A DNA stretch of 64,000 nt from Bacteroidota bacterium (lineage in GTDB: Bacteria > Bacteroidota > Bacteroidia > 2-12-FULL-35-15), in assembly GCA_016722565.1 (NCBI GenBank), contig JADKIU010000007.1, positions 62,001-126,000 of the forward strand, written 5' to 3'. Within the stretch, counting starts at the first letter, position 1. Each line of letters begins with the position of its first letter. The position numbers and the translations under genes were made by a program. Shown one piece after another: positions 25,501 through 32,545 of this stretch. Below the pieces are notes generated by a model. The model saw nothing but the letters and a program-made list of their open reading frames with translations. It did not search any database and had not been told where the DNA came from.

Positions 25501-26598
25501 ATTCGCAGATAGTCCAGCTGCATTCACCAATGCTTCCAATGTTACTCCACCATATAATCCTGAAGTAACAGGAGTTGCACCACTTAAATTAATGCGGTAT
25601 ATTTTTTTAATATCTGTTGTTCCTCTTGCAGCAGCTTCTATTACTAAAAACTCAGAGTTGTTAATTGCGAACATATCACCAATTTTCCAATCTTTATAAC
25701 GAATTTGATTAGGACCACTTGCACCAATAATTCCTTCATTTGTGTAAACAAACATTTGAGTAGAATTATCCACTGGGTTAATTTCTAGAATTCGATGAAT
25801 TCTTGTTCCTTCTCCTATGGATGTATTTGGGTACAAAGCAGGACTTTGAAGAATTGCATAAATTTTTCCGTTAGGGGTAATTGCTATTCCTTCAAAACCG
25901 CGATTATTTTTACGATACTTAAAAACAGAATCGATAATAATATCCTCTGGTTGCGCTCCAGGCAAACTTGCATAGGGAGTTAATCGATTAACAACAATTC
26001 CATTTGCATTTAATTTCCAAATCGTTGGACCACCTTCCTCACAAATCCAAAAATTTCCACTTTGGTCAACAACAATTCCCTCTGAGTCAATTCCCCAAAC
26101 ATCTTTTGCAGCTGTTTTCAAATTAAAATCTGCGCAATTTGAAACGGTATCTGTAGAACAAACTTCTGCAGCTGTACTACCAAATCCAGAAGGGTTTAAG
26201 AGCCCAGTTGCTCCTGTTCCAGCAGGGCGCTTCATTGTTATTGACTGCAAAATTTGCAACGAATCTCCATTGATTCTTATTCTATGAATTTTGGGTGCAT
26301 AATTAGCAAATGCATACATCTTATCATAAGTAGGATGACAACCTGTCGGATTTGCATTTGCGCAATCAACATTTACACCTCTATCAGAAACTGTCCAAAA
26401 TTCTTTTCCATTTGTATTGGCTATTGGAAACAATCCAGAAAAACCACTTTCACGAAAGTTAACGTTTTGAAATGTTCCAATTGCTGCAGAATTAAAATTT
26501 GTATAATCCTGTTGCAAAACTATTTGCGCTTTACTTTCAAACTGCGAAAATAGCAGCAAAGTAAGGCCTGTGAGTGCAATTTTAAATTCTTTTTTCAT
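22561..26598 (-). CDS. phytase-like + PhoX-like (DUF839) T9SS-secreted protein
   Basis: 1345 residues. Order: signal peptide 1-24; esterase-like-phytase beta-propeller about 55-435 (FWTVSDRGVN, VWGIDSEGIVVDQSGNFW, RGFEGIAITPNGKIYAI); DUF839/PhoX-like propeller about 470-905 (MNHEMG at 511, MNGEEAGSEGR at 605, RPEDAAWDP at 743); choice-of-anchor-D Ig module about 910-1035; two Ig-like repeats about 1036-1255; T9SS type A sorting domain 1262-1345 (VFPNPYSEFTTI). PhoX enzymes are calcium/iron alkaline phosphatases. Metal ligands here are not confirmed. Secretion by T9SS and the phosphate genes nearby suggest organic-phosphate scavenging. Weak half-sites lie upstream at 26705 and 26716. Confidence 0.85.
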   Translation of the reverse strand: MKKEFKIALTGLTLLLFSQFESKAQIVLQQDYTNFNSAAIGTFQNVNFRESGFSGLFPIANTNGKEFWTVSDRGVNVDCANANPTGCHPTYDKMYAFANYAPKIHRIRINGDSLQILQSITMKRPAGTGATGLLNPSGFGSTAAEVCSTDTVSNCADFNLKTAAKDVWGIDSEGIVVDQSGNFWICEEGGPTIWKLNANGIVVNRLTPYASLPGAQPEDIIIDSVFKYRKNNRGFEGIAITPNGKIYAILQSPALYPNTSIGEGTRIHRILEINPVDNSTQMFVYTNEGIIGASGPNQIRYKDWKIGDMFAINNSEFLVIEAAARGTTDIKKIYRINLSGATPVTSGLYGGVTLEALVNAAGLSANGIVPATKTLFMDLLANGWPSALDKAEGLAILNDSTIAICNDNDFASTCPLSDGIVLPTSSVGHLIKYGLSGSNKISGFQAVETTLIQGQTAQSTSQSPYLIPSVVGAKFTSILSAKDVIGGYKMCGLPDGLGAFDNGNGTFTVLMNHEMGNTLGATRAHGSIGAFVSKWIINKSDLTVASGSDLVQNVYLWNGSGYTLYNSSNPSPLAAFNRLCSADLPLSSAFYNSATGLGTQERIFMNGEEAGSEGRMFGHIVTGPNGGTSYELPYLGKYSVENAVACPVESNKTIVAGTDDTTPGQVYFYIGTKTNTGTEIDKAGLTNGKLFGVAVTGLTAEVSGSVPSSGTTFTMVDLGVVNNMTGAAINTASNSAGVTNFLRPEDAAWDPSNPNDFYFVTTNSFTNPSRLWKLHFTNIANPELGGTITAVLDGTEGQKMLDNLTIDNFGHVLMQEDPGNQSHFAKIWQYTIATDVLTQIGSQDATRFLTGGANFLTQDEESSGIIDVQGILGAGMFLATDQAHYSISGEVVEGGQLLAFYNPDTYTSNPEIFVQGNSVNILDGDSSPLLADNTDFGNVNTGSSLTKTFVIQNAGPGSLSLSGISFSGVNASEFTLVSAPTFPLTIASSASQTITVQFAPMAAGLRSANIRIASNDFDENLYDYALQGTGVCILPIAAVTSGGATTFCIGGTVSLSATSGATSYLWSTGATTPSITVNASGSYAVTVTDIYGCTNVSASTNVVVNPLPVATISAAGPISFCAGDSLLLTASAGLVFQWYYNGNPILGATAGAYYASNQGNYSVNVNDGNCSATSPNTYITLFSLPAVPLISQSGSVLTSTFASTYQWYLNGTPIVGATSQTYTITANGTYTVVTTNSAGCEEASAPWVVTTTDIASIQILNDVNVFPNPYSEFTTIQINIVENSNVVAEVYNVLGEKIQTIVNNELTPGSHNFNFGAKTLGYTSGVYFVRIAINNQLSVIKIIEN

Positions 26599-27032
26599 TT
26601 TTGTTTTGATATTTATCAGTTAGATTTTCTGATGCAAAAATGAAATACCTATTTTAAGTGAATAAGAGGAGAATATTATTGTATACTTATAAATAAGACT
26701 CACTATGTAAAATCTAAGTAAAAAAGAAGCATTAAAAATGTTTCCGATGTTAAAACAATCATTCAACATCATTACCATTACTAGAAATTATATTACAATT
26801 ATATTCCCGCTAAGTAAATAAAAACTTTTCCGAATATCATTAAATATAAATTAAACGACCATTATGTTTATTTCTATTATCTCAAAAGGATATTAAAAAG
26901 CAATACTGGTCGATAATTTATACCGGTTAATAATTGAAATGATATAACTACTCTATATTAACAATTTATTGATATCCAAAAAAGCTTTTATATAAAGGAG
27001 TTCCCTAACATTGTCGCCTAACAAGCAAGACT
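26599..27032. other. 434-bp intergenic region
   Basis: No convincing gene on either strand. It holds the divergent promoters of the phytase/PhoX gene and the RsbU-like gene. Visible are ATGTAAA (26705) and AAGTAAA (26716), two Pho-box-like half-sites 11 bp apart facing the PhoX gene, and CATTTTTG (minus, 26635-26642), a near -7 match. Confidence 0.5.
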
Positions 27033-27959
27033 ATGGCGGAAGTAACATTATCGAAAAATAATTTTCAGAAATACAACGATTTCTGGAAAACAATTACAAA
27101 CAAACTATTTCAAACAGATTCCATAAAAGCAGCGTATGAAAATGAAACCAAAATTGCGCTGAAGGAAAAAACGAAAATTATAAAAAATGAAGAATTAAAC
27201 AACAGTATTATTTATGCAAAAAGGATTCAAGAAGGAATGATGTTGAAGGAAAAACACTTATTCCGATTATTTCCAGAATCTTTCATATTATTCAAACCCA
27301 AAGACATTGTTAGTGGTGATTTTTATTGGTTTACTAAAATTGAAAATAAAACCATCTTAGCAGTTGCAGACTGCACAGGACATGGAATACCCGGTGCTTT
27401 CATGTCAGTATTGGGCATCAGTCTATTGAATCAAATTGTTATTGAAGAAAAAAACACAGATGTTTCCCATATTCTTCAAAGATTAGATCATAAATTAAAA
27501 AAGGCATTTGACTATTCCAATGATTTTATTGATGAAGATAAACGACCATTTGATGGCATGGACATATCACTTTGCAGCATCGATTACGAAACAAATTTCT
27601 TAACCTATTCTGGTGCATTACGACCACTGTATCATGTTTCACAAAACGACTTTACAAGTATTGATGGCTCTCACTATCCAATTGGTGGAATGAACTTAGA
27701 GTCAATTAGAAGATATGAAAGCCAAAGTATTAATTTCCAAAAAGGGGATCGCTTGTATTTGTGCAGCGATGGATATGCAGATCAATTCGGTGGGCCAAAC
27801 GATAAAAAGTTCATGACTAAAAAATTTAAGTCCACCTTACATAAAACGTCAAAACTATCCATGCAAACACAACAATTGGAACTTGAGCGCTTGTTTCATG
27901 AATGGAAAAACAATACAGAACAGACAGATGATGTTTTAGTGGTTGGAGTTGAGCTGTAA
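27033..27959 (+). CDS. RsbU/SpoIIE-type PP2C serine phosphatase
   Basis: 308 residues. An N-terminal helical stretch with the conserved linker IIYAKRIQEGMMLKE leads into a PP2C-like domain (about 80-308): PKDIVSGDFYWF, VADCTGHGIPGAFMSVLG (metal-binding Asp and GHG), DGMDISLCSIDY, LYLCSDGYADQFGG, TDDVLVVGVEL. No sensor domain or membrane segment is attached, so it is a soluble partner-switching phosphatase. The likely substrate class is phosphorylated STAS or SiaC-type proteins; a SiaC gene is at 40392. The codon before ATG 27033 follows an in-frame stop at 27006, fixing the start. Confidence 0.85.
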   Translation: MAEVTLSKNNFQKYNDFWKTITNKLFQTDSIKAAYENETKIALKEKTKIIKNEELNNSIIYAKRIQEGMMLKEKHLFRLFPESFILFKPKDIVSGDFYWFTKIENKTILAVADCTGHGIPGAFMSVLGISLLNQIVIEEKNTDVSHILQRLDHKLKKAFDYSNDFIDEDKRPFDGMDISLCSIDYETNFLTYSGALRPLYHVSQNDFTSIDGSHYPIGGMNLESIRRYESQSINFQKGDRLYLCSDGYADQFGGPNDKKFMTKKFKSTLHKTSKLSMQTQQLELERLFHEWKNNTEQTDDVLVVGVEL

Positions 27960-27960
27960 A

Positions 27961-29297
27961 TTAATCAAATTGCAAAAATTGCTTATACCAATTACCGGAT
28001 TGCTTTACTATACGCTCTTGTGTTCTAAAATTGGTATGCACTAAACCGAAACGAGGATAAAACCCCTCTGCCCATTCAAAATTATCTAAAAAAGTCCAAA
28101 CAAAATAACCACCCACTTTTACTCCATCATTTTTTGCGCGAAGTACTTCATGAATGTGACTTTTTAAATAATTTGTCCTCAATTCATCATTTATCTTTCC
28201 ATCAAATACCACATCATTAAATGCTGATCCATTTTCAGTAATAATGATTTTCTTAATTTGCGGATATGCATCATATTTTTTAAAACTTGATACATTGCAT
28301 CCGGATAAACCTCCCAATTCATGAGTGTAATTGGAACCTTTCGTTTTTCCGCTTTCACAAGCTTAGCATTTAGAAGTGGAACAAAATAAGAATGAGAAAC
28401 AATTTCGCGGGTATAATTTTGAATTCCAATAAAATCAAAATCAAATTTTAAAAGTAGCTCGTCATTGGGTAAATAATATTTGTAAATTCTATCTAACAAT
28501 TTTAAATCATTAATTGGATAACCTAACCCTAATGAAGGTTCAATGAACAAGCGATTAAGTAAAGCATCTACTTTCTTTGTTGCCAATTTATCTTTTTCAG
28601 AGTTTGTATTGGGTTCTAAATGCGAACATGAAAATGTTGTCCCAATCTGTGCTGTCGGCAAAGCACTTTTAATGACTCTTCCACCAACAGACTGGCATAA
28701 TGAAGCATGGTGGACAGCAGGTATAAAATTTCTCAACCCTTTTCTTCCCGGTGCATGCACTCCTAAGAAATAACCAGCACCAGTGAATACCATGGGTTCA
28801 TTCAGAATCATCCAATTATTAACCCGATCACCAAATTTTTTAGCACACAATTCAGCATAATCAGAAAACCAACCAACAATATCTCGGTTTACCCAACCAC
28901 CTTTATTCTCTAGAGCTTGGGGCAAATCCCAATGATACAAAGTAACCCAAGGTTCGATGCCCAATTCAAGTGAATAATCTATTAATCGATCATAAAAATC
29001 TACCCCCTTATTATTTGCTGTACCGAAACCAGAAGGAAGAATACGAGACCAAGAAAATGAAAAACGAAAATTTGGAATATTTAAATAACTCATTAATTGC
29101 AAATCATCTTTATAGCGATTATAAAAATCGCAAGCATGATTTCCATTATGATTATTCAATATTCGTTTCTTTTGATTTGAAAAAGTGTCCCAGATAGAAT
29201 CACCTTTTCCATCTTTATCATGCGCTCCTTCGATTTGGTATGCAGCAGTAGAAACACCCCACTTAAAATCACTTCCAAATTGCTTTTTATCTAACAT
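27961..29297 (-). pseudogene. GH1 beta-glucosidase, frameshifted
   Basis: Two overlapping frames make one family 1 glycoside hydrolase. The N-part (29297 to about 28282) has FKWGVSTAAYQIEGA, ILNEPMVFTG (acid/base Glu), TLMNWEVYPDAMYQVLK. The C-part (about 28280 to 27961) has YPQIKKIIITENGSAFND (nucleophile Glu), YFVWTFLDNFEWAEGF. They join if one A is added to the six-base run at 28276-28281 (T on the plus strand), giving QVLKKYDAYPQIKK and a normal 445-residue enzyme. All catalytic residues are kept, so this is either a very recent frameshift or a homopolymer sequencing error. It ends an LpxH-like/GT/GH1 gene row. Confidence 0.85.
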
Positions 29298-29311
29298 ATA
29301 ATTACAAAAAA

Positions 29312-30358
29312 TTATACCCGAGCAAATTGAGCAATATTATTCCATTTAAAATCTCGAATAATATTCTTTTTATGGTAGTGATTGGCAATCAGTGTATTTA
29401 TAATCTGTTCTGTAATATCTGGATAATCAACACTTATAACTTTACCATATTCCAACCAATCTTTAATTACCGAATGATGTTTTTTCTTTAAACTTTTTAT
29501 TACCGGAACACCCATTACTTTTAAAGCGGCTGCGTTACATTGCTGTTCATACTGCGTTTTCATTGGAATTACCAATAACTTCTTTTTTAAAAACAATGCT
29601 TCAGCAGGTGTTTCGAAACCAGCCCCACACAGAACACCCTTACTGGTCGCTAAACTTTTTACAAATGCTTCGTTATTGATTGGCTGTATTGTTATATTTC
29701 CTTCTTTAATCACTTTCTTATTGTGTTTACTAAACACATCCCATTGAATAGTTTTAAACTTTCGCAAGTTTTTAAGCAATCGCTCATCGTCATATGCAGG
29801 TAAATAAACAGTATAATGACGATTATTAACAGGCTTTAAATCTCTTATCTCTTTCCGTATTACAGGTGTAAAAACATTTTTATCAAATTTTGAAAAATGG
29901 AATCCATATTGCGATGTTGTAGGCGCATAATATTTAAGGACCATCCGTCCAAGTGGATCTTTCTTTTTAGGTTTTGGGGCATTTGCCGACAATACAGCAC
30001 ATTGATGGCTCAAGGAAACGCATTGCAACCCTTTTTGTTTGCATGCCCATGCTGTTATCGGCTCGAAATCATTAATAATTAAGTCGTATTCCTCAATAGG
30101 TACTTTTTCAATGTCTTTTAATAATTCGCGCGTATCCATTTTTAAGTAAGTACTTACAATATCTACCCCTCCATTTTTTCCAAATACAAAGCTTAATCCC
30201 TTTAATCGAAATTTAATTGGAAAAGGTAAACTTACATCCGCTTGAATTCCACTCACTAGGATGTCTACCTCTCCTTTTTTCTGAAGTATTGGTATAATGT
30301 CTCGTGCGCGACTTAAATGTCCGTTTCCAGTGCCTTGAATAGCGTATAATATTTTCAT
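29312..30358 (-). CDS. GT-B glycosyltransferase (MurG-like)
   Basis: 348 residues. N-terminus KILYAIQGTGNGHLSRARDIIPIL carries the glycine/His donor loop; the C-terminal half has GVLCGAGFETPAEALFLKKKLLVIPMKTQYEQQCNA, the UDP-sugar-binding region. Probably transfers a sugar to a lipid or surface glycan. It is 12 bp from the LpxH-like gene and 15 bp from the GH1 gene, so the three are likely co-transcribed. Acceptor unknown; a glycolipid is a reasonable guess. Confidence 0.78.
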   Translation of the reverse strand: MKILYAIQGTGNGHLSRARDIIPILQKKGEVDILVSGIQADVSLPFPIKFRLKGLSFVFGKNGGVDIVSTYLKMDTRELLKDIEKVPIEEYDLIINDFEPITAWACKQKGLQCVSLSHQCAVLSANAPKPKKKDPLGRMVLKYYAPTTSQYGFHFSKFDKNVFTPVIRKEIRDLKPVNNRHYTVYLPAYDDERLLKNLRKFKTIQWDVFSKHNKKVIKEGNITIQPINNEAFVKSLATSKGVLCGAGFETPAEALFLKKKLLVIPMKTQYEQQCNAAALKVMGVPVIKSLKKKHHSVIKDWLEYGKVISVDYPDITEQIINTLIANHYHKKNIIRDFKWNNIAQFARV

Positions 30359-30369
30359 ATATAATTTTT

Positions 30370-31224
30370 TTAAGCACGTTTCATTAAATTAAACTCTTCT
30401 ACCAAATTTTCAAACAATTGAACCTTATTCAGATTAACATAATTTTTATCTGAAAGGTCAATCGACTGTGCCACTAAATCCTCCTGGTATTTATAAATAC
30501 TCCACTGACCATCGTTATACTCTAAAGAGGTTAAATTTTCTATCCAATCTCCTGAATTCAGATAGGTTATTGAGCCCATATCATTTTTAATCTCTCTGAT
30601 TTCAGGTTGATGAATATGTCCACATATGACAAAATCATATTCATTTGAAATACCAATATCTGCAGCCGTCTGTTCAAATGCATTTATAAACTTAACTGCA
30701 CCTTTAACACTATTCTTGATTTTTTTTGAAAGAGAAATCTTCCCCTTTCCCATTTTTTGCGAAATAAAATTTACAGCTCTATTAATTACAATTAATGTAT
30801 CATACCCAACAGCTCCCAACCTTGCCAACCATTTTGCATGCTTCATTGTTACATCAAATACATCTCCGTGAAAAATCCAAGCTTTTTTACCATCAATATT
30901 TAAAATCACCTTGTTAACAATTTTCAAAGATCCCATTTTGAAGCCAACAAATTTTCGAAGCATCTCATCATGATTTCCTGTCACGTAATACACTTTCACA
31001 TCTTTTGCAATTAATCCGGTAATATGCTTGATTACCTGCATATGACTGGAAGGCCAATAACGTTTGTTGAATTGCCAAATATCTATAATATCACCATTCA
31101 ATATTATTTTCTTTGGTTTGATACTTTTTAAATACTGTAGCAATTCCTTAGCATGGCAACCATAGGTTCCCAAATGAATGTCAGAAATAACAACTACATC
31201 AACCTCTCGCTTTTTAACTTTCAT
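30370..31224 (-). CDS. LpxH-like metallophosphoesterase
   Basis: 284 residues with the calcineurin-type phosphoesterase motifs: VVISDIHLG (D-x-H), ILNGDIIDIW (GD), VYYVTGNHDEML (GNHD), WIFHGDVFD and VICGHIHQPEI (GHxH). The layout matches UDP-2,3-diacylglucosamine hydrolase (LpxH) and relatives. LpxH cuts UDP-diacylglucosamine to lipid X in lipid A synthesis. Many Bacteroidota have several paralogues, so lipid A function is likely but not certain. It begins a three-gene row with a glycosyltransferase and GH1. Confidence 0.82.
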   Translation of the reverse strand: MKVKKREVDVVVISDIHLGTYGCHAKELLQYLKSIKPKKIILNGDIIDIWQFNKRYWPSSHMQVIKHITGLIAKDVKVYYVTGNHDEMLRKFVGFKMGSLKIVNKVILNIDGKKAWIFHGDVFDVTMKHAKWLARLGAVGYDTLIVINRAVNFISQKMGKGKISLSKKIKNSVKGAVKFINAFEQTAADIGISNEYDFVICGHIHQPEIREIKNDMGSITYLNSGDWIENLTSLEYNDGQWSIYKYQEDLVAQSIDLSDKNYVNLNKVQLFENLVEEFNLMKRA

Positions 31225-31551
31225 ACCACTGTCATTTAATAATCAGTTACATTCTTAAGCTGGTTTGACTTAAAAGGTGAATACAATGCAGAAAGTTGTT
31301 TCATTAGAACTCGAATAACAAGCGCCTGAAACCAAAATAAAATTGTTTTCATTTTAGAATATATTTAATTAATAACTGGAAGAAAAATAAAGGGGGTAGA
31401 ATGCTGACAAAGCGATTGGCTTCGGTTAAAGGATGAATTATGTTTTTCACATAACTCATTGACATCTAATAGATATTAACTTTATCACATCACAAAAATA
31501 GGAATGTGATATCACCAAGGTATTACGGAATAATTAAGGAATATTTAAAAA
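31225..31551. other. 327-bp region between LpxH-like and receiver genes
   Basis: No gene on the plus strand. On the minus strand there is one short open frame (31236-31352, listed separately). The rest, 31353-31551, shows no hairpin terminator or recognisable RNA. Confidence 0.4.
31236..31352 (-). CDS. candidate 38-residue small protein
   Basis: ATG at 31352, TAA at 31236-31238, ending 11 bp before the LpxH-like start. The product has a hydrophobic N-terminal half (TILFWFQALVIRVL) and a polar tail (SPFKSNQLKN), compatible with a single-pass membrane peptide. There is no family match that I recognise and it could be chance. Confidence 0.25.
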   Translation of the reverse strand: MKTILFWFQALVIRVLMKQLSALYSPFKSNQLKNVTDY

Positions 31552-31938
31552 TCAATGAAAAGAAGGAAGCCAATTAATTTTTTCGCGATTCATCATGCTT
31601 CTAATTAAACTTAGTAATAGTTTTGGGCGAACCGGCTTTACAACAAAATGTTCTTTGGAGGAAACCTTCAAAAAATCTTCCAACTCAATTAAACTTAACA
31701 ATATTGAATCTTTCAGTCGATCTGTTTTTACTTTACCAATAAACGATTGTATATTGATTTCAGAATCGTTTGTGTTTATAACAATTAAATTAGGAATCTT
31801 TCTTTCTGCCAATACCAATGCATCATTTAAAGTATTGCATTTATAAACCTGGAAATCATTTTCAACAAGTTGTTCTTCAATAAACTCAAGTTCTTTCGAA
31901 TCATCAAATACTAACAAAACACTCTTCAAACTTTCCAT
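31552..31938 (-). CDS. degenerate receiver-domain protein (phospho-Asp lost)
   Basis: 128 residues from ATG 31938 (MESLKSVLLVFDDS), preferred over the in-frame ATG at 32001 whose 21 extra residues match nothing. It keeps the receiver fold: acidic pair in VFDD, hydrophobic strand LIVIN, and the Lys of VVKPVRPKLL. The phospho-acceptor position is Asn55 (LIVIN) where paralogues at 32030 and 38518 have Asp. It therefore cannot be phosphorylated the usual way and probably acts as a constitutive or binding-only receiver. It lies 28-91 bp downstream of the intact single-domain receiver on the same strand. Confidence 0.75.
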   Translation of the reverse strand: MESLKSVLLVFDDSKELEFIEEQLVENDFQVYKCNTLNDALVLAERKIPNLIVINTNDSEINIQSFIGKVKTDRLKDSILLSLIELEDFLKVSSKEHFVVKPVRPKLLLSLIRSMMNREKINWLPSFH

Positions 31939-32029
31939 GCTTTTCAATTTATTGTTTGTGCTACAAAAATATGTTTCTGATGAAAAAATAAGGTTAATCA
32001 AATCTTATGAAATGGTAAAAAACGCAATT

Positions 32030-32413
32030 TTAAGCGGCTTTCTCCTCCATTAACTGATTAACTAAGGTATGCAGGTATTCAAATCGGATTGGTTTTGAAG
32101 CAAACTGGTCTGCTCCGGAAGACATTGCGTACATTACTTTATAATCATCAGAAACAGCCGTTAAAAAAATAAATGGGATTCGGTAAAACTGTTCGATTTT
32201 TCTAATGGCTTTGCACATTTCTATCCCATCTAATTTGGGCATTAAAATATCAGAAATGATTAGATGAGGGCATTCTGCAATTGCCAGATCCAAGCCTTCT
32301 ATACCGTCATTTGCAACAATTACCTCAAACCCCTTCCTACGGAAATTATAAGACAAGAATTCAAGAATATCCGGTTCGTCATCGACTATTAATATTTTCA
32401 ATGGTGTATTCAT
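32030..32413 (-). CDS. single-domain response regulator (CheY-like)
   Basis: 127 residues, a complete receiver with no output domain: KILIVDDEPDILEFLSYNFR, phospho-acceptor Asp55 (LIISDILMPKLDG), conserved Thr in FLTAVSDD and Lys in FASKPIRFEYL. The N-terminus is close to the phoB-like gene at 38518 (both EPDILEFLSYN), implying duplication of a PhoB receiver. It may compete for, or relay, phosphate from the PhoR-like kinase. The terminator at 32494-32521 separates it from the upstream beta-helix gene. Confidence 0.88.
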   Translation of the reverse strand: MNTPLKILIVDDEPDILEFLSYNFRRKGFEVIVANDGIEGLDLAIAECPHLIISDILMPKLDGIEMCKAIRKIEQFYRIPFIFLTAVSDDYKVMYAMSSGADQFASKPIRFEYLHTLVNQLMEEKAA

Positions 32414-32493
32414 TTTTTCTTTTTTATCAAAAATACGATGGTGTCAAATCTTAAATATGTTTTTACTATTAAGTAATTATTAATAACAAAAAA

Positions 32494-32521
32494 AACACCC
32501 TCACAATTTTGTGAGGGTGTT
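32494..32521. terminator. bidirectional intrinsic terminator
   Basis: Long stem ACACCCTCACA / TGTGAGGGTGT (about 32495-32505 and 32510-32520), with A tract upstream and T downstream; it ends the beta-helix gene. Confidence 0.85.
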
Positions 32522-32545
32522 TGATAAAAGCACTAATCAAATTAA

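Noticed and set aside
32451..32486. TTAAGTA/TTAATAA 11 bp apart upstream of the CheY-like gene
   Set aside because: Only two half-sites with a weak core; TTAA pairs at this spacing occur by chance in such AT-rich DNA.
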